A program made the translations under genes and the position numbers. DNA of 64,000 nucleotides from Sacculina carcini (Eukaryota > Arthropoda > Thecostraca > Sacculinidae), in contig OU696577.1 of the NCBI GenBank assembly GCA_916048095.2, positions 9,116,940-9,180,939 of the forward strand. The letters are read 5' to 3'. A model generated the notes under the pieces. It worked only from the letters and a program-made list of their open reading frames with translations. It had not been told where the DNA came from and did no database searches. Below, one piece after another: positions 1 to 13,067 of this stretch; position 1 is the stretch's first letter, and each line of letters begins with the position of its first letter.

Positions 1-335
1 CATGTATTAGTGTTCAAAGTTGACTCAGTTGGTTAATTGCATGAGATCCTCAACCATTTTCAGCCTAGTCAATTACAACACACACACACATACCTCAAGG
101 AAAAGTCTATTGCGTAAGGTATAATTTTACACATATTAATAATTTTCTACATTTTTCGTGCATATTGATATTGTTTTGCTATGCTGACTTGGATGCTGAT
201 AATATACCCAATTGACTTAGCTCAACATAATTCTCAGGGGCGGTCGGGGGTATAATTACATATTCATAACCCCAGGCAATTTGTCGGGGGGTATAGTTAC
301 CCCCCTAGCCCTCATGGATTTAATACAGCACTTAC
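1..335. other. Window edge, no gene seen
   Basis: AT-rich sequence with a short CA run near 80. It should be the start of the intron that follows the minus-strand exon at 336-627. I see no second exon of that gene here, so the rest of it probably lies outside the window. Confidence 0.4.
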
Positions 336-627
336 CGCAAGGTCGAAATTCCACTATCGTTCCGTTTACGCACCGATCTATCGCGCACGACACCGCGTAA
401 TCTCGATAGAACACATCTCCATGTCTGAACTCTCTTCCCTTCGGATCTCGACAATTAAGAACCGACGGATCCTGTGTCGTCAACGATCTGTGCTCTATTC
501 CGGCAGCTCTCGGAGAACCACTCGCGGTGCTGGCATGCAACACCGCCACCAACGTTGCAATCAACGTTGCAACCATTGCAAACACTCGCCGAGAACTTGA
601 TGGATATGCTCTCATTGTTGTTTGCAT
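336..627 (-). CDS. First coding exon of a secreted SVWC/VWC-like cysteine-rich protein (partial)
   Basis: Read on the minus strand, two in-frame ATGs (627 and 615) precede basic residues and a long hydrophobic stretch (FAMVATLIATLVAVLHAS), a convincing signal peptide. After it come residues with the spacing C-x7-G-x3-GD-x6-D-x3-C-x3-C-x8-PCG, resembling the N-terminal half of a single von Willebrand C (SVWC) domain, a family of small secreted proteins. Reading runs through the codons for PCG into a canonical donor GGTAAG (intron starts at 335), so the exon should end at 336; the open frame continues further but there is no reason to translate it. The start is placed at 627 or 615 because the open frame upstream is only CA-microsatellite. 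What is inferred: secretion and SVWC type. The downstream exon with the remaining cysteines was not found. Confidence 0.6.
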
Positions 628-631
628 AGCC

Positions 632-778
632 CTGTGTGTGTGTGTGTGTGTTTGTGTATATGTTTGTGTGTATATATATGTGTATATGTTTATGTGTGTG
701 TGTGTGTGTGCGTAAGTTTGAGAATGAAGCACAGTTAAAAGATACGCCATTTGTTTGTGTGTGTGTGTGTGTGTGCTT
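632..778. repeat. TG/TA mixed microsatellite
   Basis: Runs of TG with TATA interruptions, directly 5' (minus-strand sense) of the SVWC-like exon. Reading from the minus strand the tract is (CA)n ending CACACAG just before the ATG. Confidence 0.8.
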
Positions 779-837
779 CTATGTTAGCGTGTTTGTATAA
801 ATATTTGAGAATGAGGCACAGTTAAAGGACACACCAT

Positions 838-1079
<242 letters not shown>

Positions 1080-1226
1080 AAAGAGGCACCCAATGACAAC
1101 TGCCTCCATGTGTCCTTGTCGACTCCATGGAAAATGAGAAAGATCAATGGGAAAATATACATACATCTAGAAAAAGAGAGAACAAACTGGAAACAAGGTC
1201 TATTTGTGTGTGTGTGTGTGTGTGTC

Positions 1227-1985
1227 ACTCGTCATCTCAAACTTAATCCTGATAAGACTAAGTATATTCTCTTTCCATCTTCTAATGGTACTACTTCTCT
1301 TAGTATACCTCTATCCTGCTCTGTACGTAGTCTTGGTATCATTCTCGATAGCTCTCTTTCTTTTGATTCACACATCTCTGACATTATCAGGTGCTGTAAC
1401 TATCAACTTAGGCGTATCTATTCCATTCGTAGATATATAACTACCTCTGCTGCCTTTAAGTTAGCTAATTCATTCATCTTTAGTAAAACTCAGTATTGCT
1501 GTTCTCTTCTACTATCGCTCAACCACCGCCAGCTTAGGAAACTTCAATCTATTATTAATAAGGCCTGTCGTATGATATTTAATCTTCCTTCGGGCTCTCA
1601 TGTCTCTTCTTCTCTACAAAAACTTAAGTTACTTCCCATTAAGGCTCTCGTTGAGTATCGTATTTGTTTAATTATTCATTCAGCTCTTCATCTTTGTAAG
1701 CCTGCGTATCTGTTTGACCTCCTCTCTTATAAAACCTCATCTCTTTTTCTTAGGTCTTCTAACGATCCTTTTCTACTAGTTGAACCTTCCTTTCCTTCTA
1801 GGCATTCTCACTACAATCGTTGTTTCTCTATCTTAGGACCTCGTATCTACAATAGGCTATCTCCCTCAATACGCTCAATCAAATCTCTATCTCTTTTCAA
1901 AAAACATACTAAAAATTTCTTTCTCACTAAGTCTTACTACTGTCTTAATAATATTGTATATATTAGTACTGAATATAAGGTCTGA
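1227..1985 (+). pseudogene. Reverse transcriptase C-terminal fragment of a LINE
   Basis: About 250 residues, open without interruption to a TGA at 1983-1985. The protein begins at the thumb side of the RT: LNPDKTKYILF matches the LNxxKTE-like motif that follows the YADD box, and VRSLGIILDSSLSFDSHI matches the LGxxxD block; further on, KLQSIINKACRMIFNLP and a PAYLFDLL segment are typical of the CR1/L2/Jockey C-terminal region. The catalytic YADD, endonuclease and ORF1 are absent. The frame runs upstream into a TG repeat, which only looks coding. Similar in type to the intact LINE at 9-13 kb but clearly divergent from it. Confidence 0.75.
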
Positions 1986-2494
1986 TTGTTTCCTAATTCT
2001 GTCTTATTTGTGTATGTGCTTCATGCGTGTGTTTTCCGTTCTTGTGTATGTATGTTTCTCTATTGTATGCTCTCTGTGTGTTGTTGTGTTGAGCTCTGTT
2101 ATCTGTGTTTGTGTGTCTGATGTGTTGTGTTCTCTGTCTATTTGTTTTAGTGTATGTCTTTTTGTGTCTGTTATGTTGTGTTTTCTGGTTTGTATTTGTG
2201 TGTCATTTATGTTGTGATTTGTCAATCTGAGTGTATGTCGTTGTATGCCTGCTGTGTTGTCTTTATGTGTTGTATGTTGTGTTGTCTTATGTGATTTATG
2301 TCTGCTGTACTATCTTATCCAATATGTATGTGTGTGTGCGTGTGTATTTTTGTGTTTCTGAGTATGTAAACGTGAGTGTATGTTTGTGTTTGTGCGTATA
2401 TGTACTTGTTTGTTTTGCGTGTATGTGTGTGTGTGTGTGTGTATGTAGGTGATTGTGTATGTTCGTGATTGTGTATGTGTATGACTCTTGTGCT

Positions 2495-2523
<29 letters not shown>

Positions 2524-2525
<2 letters not shown>

Positions 2526-2592
2526 GCGCTTTTGAGACCCTCGGGTGAAAAGCGCGATATAAATGTCTTAATGTAATGTAATGTAATGTGTG
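2524..2592 (+). repeat. LINE 3' terminal hairpin and ATGTA tail
   Basis: A perfect 8-bp stem GCGCTTTT / AAAAGCGC with a loop containing GACCCTCGGG, followed by ATATAAATGTCTTAATGTA and short ATGTA repeats. L2/CR1-like LINEs and SINEs that parasitise them carry such a 3' hairpin for recognition by their reverse transcriptase. A nearly identical copy is at 18372-18432. Confidence 0.75.
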
Positions 2593-2778
2593 TGTGTGTG
2601 TTTATTTGTGTTTGTTGACAGTTTACGGTGTGTGTGTGTGTGTGTTTGTTTGTGTGTTTGAATTGGAGCTGATCTTTTAGCTCCAGTTGTATTCGACCAC
2701 AATTTCGGCACTTCCTAGTCCAGACCGTTGTTTGTCATTCTCTTCTTCGACTTCTTTCGGTCCGTTGTGCGGTGTGGT
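2593..2778. other. GT-rich spacer, no gene
   Basis: GT-rich sequence then unique sequence up to the MITE. No coding signal. Confidence 0.5.
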
Positions 2779-3149
2779 GTCAGTGGCGTAGCCAGGCTTT
2801 ATTCCCTGTCCCCTCAGCATATGAGGGTCCCTTAGCTGCAGGGCACTCAAGTTGTGAGTTTCAAAAACATGACTGTAAAAGGGAATAAAGCAAGTTCATA
2901 ACTGTGGCGATATTGCTGAAAAAATTAACCTCTTATAATATTACATGCTTCCAATCACCTAATCGGAGAATTGTCTATATTTTCAATCAATCCTGCCTTT
3001 ATTCAGCTGTTAGTTATTTGATATTAATACAGCAAATATGAAACAAAATATTCAGAAATTTGACTCAGATATAATATCGATAATTCAACGTTTTGAGCAG
3101 TTCTTATGTCACCCCCCCAGTCTGCCCCCGCGTAGGCTACGCCACTGAC
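2779..3149. mobile_element. MITE with CAGTGGCGTAGCC terminal inverted repeats
   Basis: The left end GTCAGTGGCGTAGCC (2779-2793) is the inverse of GGCTACGCCACTGAC (3135-3149). The 371-bp element has no coding capacity. Its interior (2868-3110) recurs at 39570-39805, which confirms a mobile family. This terminal sequence is widespread in invertebrate DNA transposons. I could not find a convincing target-site duplication, so the superfamily is left open. Confidence 0.7.
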
Positions 3150-3278
3150 TGTCCCATAGACACCTTGCCCCATAGACAGCACATGTTTAGCGGCGGGTGC
3201 ATATTCAGACATTTACTACTATGGTCAGTTAAATGGCTACGCAAACGATTTATTACGTCCACTTTTCACGGTCGCACT

Positions 3279-3962
<684 letters not shown>

Positions 3963-4203
3963 TGTAGCAAAACTGAAGAGACTAAAATATATTACAGACA
4001 GACGCGCGTGGGCATCACCGCCCCACGCGCGCCTACAAGACGTCACACTCCGATCGCACCACAAACACGACTCCAAGCTCACACCGTGACACACGGGAGC
4101 ACACACACATACACACACGCACAGTCCTCACCCGCCGCAACAACCAATCAGCGGCGAGCCGGTCAATCGCTCGCCGCCGCGGGACATGCATACTCGACAA
4201 ACG

Positions 4204-6115
<1,912 letters not shown>

Positions 6116-6261
6116 CCGACACAGCTATACACACTCGCTCACACACTCTCGCACGCAATATACAATTCAACCATACACGATCACATATAGACACACTAAC
6201 ACGTTCACGCACACACAATCTTTCACACACACTCTCTCTCACTGCACACGATCACACCACA

Positions 6262-6973
6262 CCTCCACCTGTTTTAAAGAAACATAAATCAACAAAAGAA
6301 CAGACAATTAAAAAACGCGAACCAAGCAAACCAGGAACCAATAAAAAAACCTAACTCGACGACGGCCTCCACCAGATGCACACACCGTGGCTGCGGCGAA
6401 GCACACACGTCAGGCCCCAGCATCCACCACGCTCCCGCCTCGCCCGTGCTCTTCAGTGCTTCGCCGCAGCCTGCCGTCTTCTTCATCACCGGCTGCCGCG
6501 ACAGGGCACAACACTTCGACCCCAGCACCCACTATGCTCCCGTCGACTCCAGTGCTCTTCAGCACCCTGCCGCAAACAGCCGGGACGTCGCCGTTCACAC
6601 AGGCCACGCCGTCGCCGTCGTTCGTCATGTTTTCCTCCGGCTTCAGCAGCCCCTCTCTGTCACCTGCCGTCCAGCACCAGCATCCTCCACGAGCGATCGT
6701 CGCCTCCACTGACAATCCTGTAGTTGCCCGGCGACGTGCCTTACACCAGTGCAGGCGAGACGACCAGCATCCCTCGGCCACAGCTCCTCAGCTGCCTCCC
6801 GCCGACATCATGCTGCACTGCCGTCCCCCTGCACACCAACCTGACACGCCGCCGAGCACCTCCACCGCTGTTCTCCGCTGGTAGGCCGCTACTGATGCTG
6901 GAAGGCACCATCTCCGTTGCTGAAGCCGGGTCGCAGACAAAAATAATTCCAAAACAAAAAGGCCGAAATAGCT
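6262..6973 (+). other. GC-rich Pro/Ser/Thr-coding segment, possible LINE ORF1/5' remnant
   Basis: The first 90 bases continue the CA-phase frame with a Lys-rich tail that stops at 6352-6354. A second open frame, 6387-6884, encodes 165 residues rich in Pro, Ser, Thr and Ala, with an imperfect internal repeat of about 120 bp (compare 6414-6480 with 6520-6590). No domain is recognisable. Base composition differs sharply from the AT-rich surroundings. It could be the ORF1 or 5' region lost from copy 2, or a host exon captured by the element. I cannot choose. Confidence 0.35.
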
Positions 6974-7214
6974 TGTAACAAAACTGAAGAGACTAAAATA
7001 TATTACAGACAGACGCGCGTGGGCATCACCGCCCCACGCGCGCCTACAAGACGTCACACTCCGATCGCACCACAAACACGACTCCAAGCTCACACCGTGA
7101 CACACGGGAGCACACACACATACACACACGCACAGTCCTCACCCGCCGCAACAACCAATCAGCGGCGAGCCGGTCAATCGCTCGCCGCCGCGGGACATGC
7201 ATACTCGACAAACG

Positions 7215-7217
<3 letters not shown>

Positions 7218-7295
<78 letters not shown>
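7218..7295. repeat. (CA)n, 78 bp, counterpart of the 1.9-kb tract
   Basis: 39 perfect CA units at the position homologous to 4207-6112; followed by CGAAACAACTGCACACAC, which copy 1 lacks. Confidence 0.95.
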
Positions 7296-7296
<1 letters not shown>

Positions 7297-7462
7297 GAAA
7301 CAACTGCACACACTAACCGACACAGCTATACACACTCGCTCACACACTCTCGCACGCAATATACAATTCAACCATACACGATCACATATAGACACACTAA
7401 CACGTTCACGCACACACAATCTTTCACACACACACTCTCTCACTGCACACGATCACACCACA

Positions 7463-8998
7463 ATAGACTTTAAAAAGGCATATGACAGTGTGAGGAGGGA
7501 GAAATTATTAGAGGCAATGATGAAATATAAAATAAACAGTAAAATAATAGAATGCGTGAAACGAATATACGAGAATGAAAGAACATTGATAGGAACGGGG
7601 AAAAGCGAGGATATAGAGGTAGAAGTGAGGAACGGAATAAAACAAGGGTGCACATGCTCAACAACATTATTCAAACTGGTGACGTACATGATTTTAAGCG
7701 TACTCGAAAACAATGGCTGTGGATACGAGGATAAAGAGGTAAAAATTAATACATTATTTTTCGCAGATGATGGATTACAGATGTCAACAAATAAAGAACA
7801 AGCAAGCTTAAATATTAGGAATCTGATCAAAGTAAGTGCGGAATTCGGATTGGAAATAAACAAAGGAAAAAGTTGGTTCATAGTTTTCAACACAAGGGAG
7901 GATATGAAAGAAATAGAAGGTATACAGGTGACCAATAGCATAAAATACTTGGGGGTGACAGTTTGTAATAAGAAAGATTGTTTTCAGGAGTACAGAGAAC
8001 AGATTATAACAAAGGCGAGGAAGATGGCGAATTTGACATACAGTGTAATTATGAGGAGCTGCAATAAAGTAATGATAGGCAAGACTTATTGGAAAGCTAT
8101 AGTATTACCGTCCCTGCTGTATGGAACAAGTGTAGTGGAATTTAACAGGAATGAAATACAAAAACTGCAAAGCATAGAAAATAGTGTGTACAGAGTGATT
8201 TTGGGAGGCAGCCGATATACAGCACAGGAAGGTTTGAGGGGAGAAATAGGCGCAGCATCGTTTGAAGCAAGAATGGCAAGGAACAAGTTCAGCTATATAA
8301 ACAGCACGCTGAAAGGAGGAAGAAATGATCTAGTTGAGAAGCTGATGAGGAATGGAAAAGAAGACAGGGAAGACATATGGAGTAGACATGTGGGGAAAAT
8401 TATGGAAGACACCGGAGTAACCTGGAAAACATTAGAAAATGCAACAAGATCGGAAGTGAATAGGATGGTGAAGGCATGGGATACGAGGAAATGGAAGGAA
8501 GGAATGTTGGAAAAGTCAACCTTGGGAATATATAGGAAATACAGAGACGAAATAGGAAAGGTAGACTACATGTATGATAATAAACCGGCATCAGAAATTT
8601 TTTTTAGGGCTCGAACAAATTGTATGCAACTAAACAATAGGGTGTGGACAGAAGAAAACAAATGCCCGATGTGCGAAAATGAAAATGAAAATTTAGAGCA
8701 TTTTATGTTGAAGTGTGAGGGATATGCAGATCTGAGGGAAAAGGTAGGGGCGTTGAGCGGACAGGGAGAGACAGCTGAAGAAGCCATAGGAAGAGCATTG
8801 TTTATGTTTGAAAACAAGGAAGAAATGGAAAAGGTGAAAGAGGGGTGGTATGGTTTTTGGAAAAGGAGGAAGAAAAGGGAGAATGGAATAAAAACAGAAT
8901 GGAAACACGGAACGGACGAACAGGACGAACATATTGCTACGCTCTCCCAGCGACAGTTGTGGTGTATGGTTGCTTTCGCGCGCTGCTCAAATTTATGA
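7463..8998 (+). pseudogene. Non-LTR reverse transcriptase, N-terminally truncated
   Basis: About 510 uninterrupted residues. In order: A motif IDFKKAYDSVRREKL (catalytic Asp), B motif NGIKQGCTCSTTLF, C motif FFADDGLQMS with the catalytic Asp pair (FADD instead of YADD), the LEINKGKS and IKYLGVTV blocks of the palm/thumb, and near the C terminus a zinc-knuckle-like CPMCENENENLEHFMLKC (C-x2-C-x8-H-x4-C), a module known from several LINE clades. Endonuclease and RT blocks upstream of motif A are missing; the apparent N terminus is CA-repeat translation. The clade is not certain (RTE/I-like features). Codon usage is A-rich, unlike the T/C-rich LINE that follows. The last 20 or so residues may belong to the neighbouring element. 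Confidence 0.75.
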
Positions 8999-9110
8999 TT
9001 CTGTAGTTCTTTCTTACCTGATACTTCTTGTCGCTGGGTGAGTATTCAGTTTGTTTTTTAATTGTTTGGAATTGTTTGGTTGTTTCTCACCTGAATTCTC
9101 ACGTTGCGCA

Positions 9111-10154
9111 ATGTGTCAATGTTGTATTTGTAAATCTCCCGGTGAGACTTCCAAATGGGTTGGATGCAACTTATGTGATTCGCGGGCCCACGTCAAATGT
9201 GCCTCTCTAACTGGTATCAGGACGGACCTACTGAAAATGGTCAATTGGGTGTGTTCTCCCTGTCTTGGTCGAGCTAAGTTCGCGATCCAGTTGGCTGGAG
9301 ATTTCTCTTCGTTTGGCCAGCGCCTGCAGACCATTGAGGGCACTCTAAATGAACTACGTCAGCCACCACAGGATTCCTCTACCACTCCACGACCGTCTCC
9401 TCAACCGATACAGTCACATGCTGTGGTTTTAAAGTCGAAGACTAGCTCGCCCATTTCGACATCGTCTGTTGCTCCGGCTCTGCGCGATATTCCGGTGTCT
9501 GCCTCGCGCCCTGCTGTCAATGGCGGACTGGTGCTGCGCTGCGATTCCGCCGCTACAGCCAAAAAGGCTGCCGATCGTGTTCGCATGGCCATGCCGGACG
9601 CTGAAGTCTCACTGCCGACTGCCACGCAGCTTCGCCCGAAGATTACTATGGCTAACATTCCTCCCAACTTTTCTTCTGATTCTTTCGTTTCTTCACTAAA
9701 GCAAAAAAATTACTGTCTGTCATCTGTGCCTGACTCGGAGATCAAACTTTTATTTTTCACCACTCCTCGTAATAATATATCACATGCTGTTTTGTCTGTT
9801 TCACCAGCTGTGCGTTCAGTCATCAAAAATGCCGGTGACCGTCTCTTCATCGAACTGCGCTCATGCCCAGTTTACGATCGTTACTGGGTAGCTCACTGTG
9901 GTCGATGTGCTGGTCTCGGCCACAAAGAAACACACTGCACACGTCCGGTGATGTGTGGTCATTGTGCAGGCCCTCATAGGTCTGGTGACTGTGACCGCTC
10001 AGCACCTGAATGGTGCAACAATTGTGCTTCGTCCTTGCGTCCACATAACCATTCATCTTTCAGCTCTTCCTGTCCTTCTTTCTTGGCTGTAAGAAATTCT
10101 ATCCGGCTCCGCACTATGTCCTCCGGTCCGTCCGTCTCTCCTTCTTCCACCTGA
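9111..10154 (+). CDS. LINE ORF1 protein, PHD-like and CCHC zinc fingers
   Basis: Start taken at ATG 9111, where the protein opens directly with the zinc finger (MCQCCICKS); the open frame extends to 9051 but those residues look like leader. Residues 1-55 hold a PHD-like Cys/His pattern (CQCC, CNLCDSRAHVKC, WVCSPC), as in ORF1 of many CR1/L2 elements. The middle is Ser/Pro-rich followed by an RRM-like region with no clear motif. Residues about 260-320 carry zinc knuckles (CGRCAGLGHKETHC, CGHCAGPHRSGDC, CNNC). Family role: nucleic-acid-binding chaperone of the LINE RNP. The stop TGA at 10152-10154 is followed by CTAG, and ORF2 continues in the same frame. Confidence 0.8.
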   Translation: MCQCCICKSPGETSKWVGCNLCDSRAHVKCASLTGIRTDLLKMVNWVCSPCLGRAKFAIQLAGDFSSFGQRLQTIEGTLNELRQPPQDSSTTPRPSPQPIQSHAVVLKSKTSSPISTSSVAPALRDIPVSASRPAVNGGLVLRCDSAATAKKAADRVRMAMPDAEVSLPTATQLRPKITMANIPPNFSSDSFVSSLKQKNYCLSSVPDSEIKLLFFTTPRNNISHAVLSVSPAVRSVIKNAGDRLFIELRSCPVYDRYWVAHCGRCAGLGHKETHCTRPVMCGHCAGPHRSGDCDRSAPEWCNNCASSLRPHNHSSFSSSCPSFLAVRNSIRLRTMSSGPSVSPSST

Positions 10155-10158
10155 CTAG
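10152..10158 (+). promoter_or_regulatory. Candidate stop-codon readthrough site TGACTAG
   Basis: The TGA that ends ORF1 is followed immediately by CTAG, the best known leaky-stop context (UGA CUA). The next in-frame codons run without a stop into the endonuclease domain of ORF2, and no ATG occurs in that frame before or within the endonuclease region. The arrangement predicts synthesis of ORF2 as a C-terminal extension of ORF1. A plain loss-of-function TGA in a formerly fused frame is the alternative. Confidence 0.6.
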
Positions 10159-13067
10159 CCTCCCAAGCATCCTCTCCTAAGCATTCCTCTAATCGCTCTT
10201 CCTTGTCTAGTTCCTCTCTTTGGTCTAATATTCCTATTGGATTTATTAACATTCGTTCCTGTCGCAATAAAACTACTCATCTCTGCCATATCCTATCCCT
10301 CCACTCTCTCGCAATTTTGTGTCTTGTTGAAACCTGGCTCTTTGACTCCGACATTCCTTCTTTCTCCTCTAACATTCCCACAGGTTACTCCTTCCTACAC
10401 AAATCTAGGTCAAATACCAAGTCTTCCGGTGGTGGAGTGGGCTGCATTTTCTCTAAATCTCTACATGTTTCAGTCTTATCCTTTCCGTCTCTTTGTTCTT
10501 TCTCATCCTTTGAATTCCTTGCTCTACAACTTTCACCGCCTTCTTCTCCGAAGTTCTGTATCACCATTATTTATCGCCATAATCATCCTGGCACTTGCTC
10601 TTCTTTTTTCACTGAATTTCCTACTCTCCTCGACTGCATCATATCCTCTTTCTCTAGTCGCTTTATTATCCTAGGCGATTTCAACTTTTGGGTGGATTCG
10701 CCTAGCTCTAATGTCCTTGCTTCTCAATTTCTAACTATCTTAGACTCTCATGGTTTGTTCTCTCCTGTTTCCTCGCCTACTCATATATCCGGTCATTCCT
10801 TAGATCTTATCCTTTTCCCATCGCCTGTCCTCTCTACCGACAATTCCCCCTCCAATGTAACTGTCTTTCCTTCCGATCTTTCTTTGTCTGACCATAGTCT
10901 TCTTCTTACCACTCTTCCTTGTCTCGCCTCGCTGCCTCCTCATACTCCTGCTTTGATTGCCTATCGTAACTTTAAAGAATTCGATCCGATGCAGTTTTAC
11001 CTATTACTTGATTCCATTTTACCTCTGCAAACGCTTTATTTCCTGAATCCTTCGGACATCTATCCCCACCTATCTTCTGCTTTATCTAAAATCAGTGACT
11101 CTTTGTTTCCTTTACTTATCCGGCGCAATACAACTAATTCTTCTCCTCCTTGGTTTAACTCTCAACTTCGTCTATTGAAAAGACATCAACGTTCACTTCT
11201 ACGAATCTGGAAACGTACATCTCATCCATCTGATTGGTCTTCCTTCTCTGTTTCCCGCTCTTCTTATATCTCGGCCTTGTCTGCAGCTAAACAAAATTAC
11301 TTCTCCTCCCGTCTCTCTTCGCTCTCCCGATCCCCTAAGTCTCTTTGGACAACTCTAAACTCTCTCACTGGTTCTCGATCTAACTCCTCTTTATCTAATC
11401 TAACTGCCTCTCAATTATCTTCTCATTTCACTAATAAAGTCCTAACTGTTCAGTCTAAACTCCCCTCTTCCAATATCCCTGTTACACATACTCGTGTGTC
11501 TCTACAATTCACTTCATTCTCGCAAATACATCTTTCAGATATTCTTACCATGATATCTTCCCTCAAAATTTCCTCCTCTCCGGCTGATCCTATTAATTTT
11601 AGAGCTATCTTTTCTTCAATATTTTCTCTTGTTCCTTATCTATTACATCTCATTAATTCATCATTTCTTCATGGCCAATTCCTATCTGATAAACATGCCA
11701 TCGTCCATCCTATCCTTAAAAAACCTACATTAAATCCGTCTGAATGCGCTAATTACCGTCCTATATCTCTTCTCAGCTTTCCTTCAAAACTCCTTGAATC
11801 AGCTATTTTTTCCCAGTTGTCTCCCCTCATTTCCCAGGTCCTTCATCCTTTCCAATCTGGGTTTCGCTCCTGTCACTCTACGGAATCCGTCCTTATTTCA
11901 GTTACTCATGAAATCTTATCTAAATTTTCCTATCGTCAATCAGTTCTCCTTGTTCTTCTCGATATGTCTCTAGCCTTCGATCTTGTCAATCATGCCATTC
12001 TCATCAATGATCTTTCTTCTCTGGGTCTATCCTCGTCAGCATTGTCTCTCCTCAAATCCTATCTCTCTGGTCGCACTTTTTCAGTAAACTTCAATTCAAC
12101 TGTTTCAAAATCTGCTTCTCTTATTTCTGGTGTCCCTCAAGGTTCTATCTTGGGTCCTACTCTTTTCAATCTTTACATGTCTTCTCTTTGTCCTGTCCTT
12201 TGTAAATACAACATTCCTTTCCATATTTATGCCGATGATATACAACTCCTAATTCCTTGTCCTTTCTCTCATGCCACTCTTCTCAATGATATTCTCTCTG
12301 ATATTACGTCCTGGACCACCTCTCGTCGCCTCATTCTCAACACTTCTAAGTCTGAATTTCTTATCCTTCACCCTCCGCGCATTTCTCCTCCATTACTCCC
12401 AATCGCTGTATCTTCCTCTGTTCGAAACTTGGGTGCTATCTTCGATTCCAACTTGTCCTTTTCAAACAATGTTGTCTCTATTTCGCGCACCTGTCGTTTG
12501 ATTTTACGCAGTCTATACCCTATTCGATCCTGTTTAGACCAGCCTTCTTCTATTAAATTAATACAGTCTCTTGTTCTCTCTCGTCTTGATTATTGCAGCT
12601 CACTCCACTACATTCTTACCAACAAATCCCTGAAAATCCTTCAAAAAATTATTAATCAATCCTGTCGTTTTGTGCTCCATCCTACGCCTTGCCGCCATAC
12701 CTCTCAATTCTTGTTCCAATTCCACTGGCTTCCCATCATTCCTAGGATTCATTTTCGGCTGTGTTGTCTCATATATAAAATTCTGCACAATAGCTCTTCC
12801 CCGTCCTATCTTTCTGATCTTCTAGTTTCTTCTAATGACTTTAATTCTCGTGTTCATCGTCCTTTATCCTGTCCTCGCGCTATCAACGAGTCACCTTGGT
12901 CCGCAAAATCCTTTTCTTTCTATGCGCCTCGGGTCTACAATGATCTTCCCTCCTCAATCACTTCCTCTTCATCCTTTAGTAGGTTTTCCTCCTCACTTCG
13001 TAAATATCTTTTTGCTAAATCTTTTGATCCCACTTCTCGCACTCTTACACCTTACGCTTCCCTATGA
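10155..13067 (+). CDS. LINE ORF2: AP-type endonuclease and reverse transcriptase
   Basis: 970 residues counted from the codon after the TGA. Residues about 25-265 form an exonuclease-endonuclease-phosphatase domain: FINIRSCRN start, LVETWL (catalytic Glu), GDFNFW, and C-terminal SDHSLLL (catalytic Asp-His). The RT follows: NYRPISLLSFPSKLLE, HPFQSGFRSCHSTESVL, motif A LVLLDMSLAFDLVNH, motif B SGVPQGSILGPTLFNLYM, motif C YADDIQLL at about residue 692, then LNTSKSEFL and VRNLGAIFD. The C-terminal block (LPIIPRIHFRLCCLIYK) is that of the CR1/L2 group. All catalytic residues are present and there is no frameshift, so the copy looks recently active. There is no in-frame ATG near its start; first Met lies after the endonuclease. 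It would rely on readthrough or reinitiation. Confidence 0.85.
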   Translation, partial: LASQASSPKHSSNRSSLSSSSLWSNIPIGFINIRSCRNKTTHLCHILSLHSLAILCLVETWLFDSDIPSFSSNIPTGYSFLHKSRSNTKSSGGGVGCIFSKSLHVSVLSFPSLCSFSSFEFLALQLSPPSSPKFCITIIYRHNHPGTCSSFFTEFPTLLDCIISSFSSRFIILGDFNFWVDSPSSNVLASQFLTILDSHGLFSPVSSPTHISGHSLDLILFPSPVLSTDNSPSNVTVFPSDLSLSDHSLLLTTLPCLASLPPHTPALIAYRNFKEFDPMQFYLLLDSILPLQTLYFLNPSDIYPHLSSALSKISDSLFPLLIRRNTTNSSPPWFNSQLRLLKRHQRSLLRIWKRTSHPSDWSSFSVSRSSYISALSAAKQNYFSSRLSSLSRSPKSLWTTLNSLTGSRSNSSLSNLTASQLSSHFTNKVLTVQSKLPSSNIPVTHTRVSLQFTSFSQIHLSDILTMISSLKISSSPADPINFRAIFSSIFSLVPYLLHLINSSFLHGQFLSDKHAIVHPILKKPTLNPSECANYRPISLLSFPSKLLESAIFSQLSPLISQVLHPFQSGFRSCHSTESVLISVTHEILSKFSYRQSVLLVLLDMSLAFDLVNHAILINDLSSLGLSSSALSLLKSYLSGRTFSVNFNSTVSKSASLISGVPQGSILGPTLFNLYMSSLCPVLCKYNIPFHIYADDIQLLIPCPFSHATLLNDILSDITSWTTSRRLILNTSKSEFLILHPPRISPPLLPIAVSSSVRNLGAIFDSNLSFSNNVVSISRTCRLILRSLYPIRSCLDQPSSIKLIQSLVLSRLDYCSSLHYILTNKSLKILQKIINQSCRFVLHPTPCRHTSQFLFQFHWLPIIPRIHFRLCCLIYKILHNSSSPSYLSDLLVSSNDFNSRVHRPLSCPRAINESPWSAKSFSFYAPRVYNDLPSSITSSSSFSRFSSSLRKYLFAKSFDPTSRTLTPYASL

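Larger units (their letters stand above)
1222..2592 (+). mobile_element. 5'-truncated L2/CR1-like LINE
   Basis: Starts abruptly at the end of a TG run, contains the C-terminal third of a LINE reverse transcriptase (1227-1985), then a GT-rich 3' region (1986-2520) and ends in a conserved hairpin and ATGTA-type tail (2524-2592). This is the expected shape of an element truncated at its 5' end during target-primed reverse transcription. Confidence 0.75.
6974..8998 (+). mobile_element. LINE-derived copy 2: shared 5' module fused to truncated RT
   Basis: Repeats the 5' module of copy 1, then from 7463 enters the reverse transcriptase at its A motif. Endonuclease and the RT N-terminal blocks are missing, so this is internally deleted. 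The C-terminal end of the open frame (from about 8935) probably already reads into the 5' end of the next LINE. Confidence 0.65.

Noticed and set aside
10237..10674. 145-codon frame overlapping LINE ORF2
   Set aside because: Alternative frame of the pyrimidine-rich endonuclease region, no domain.
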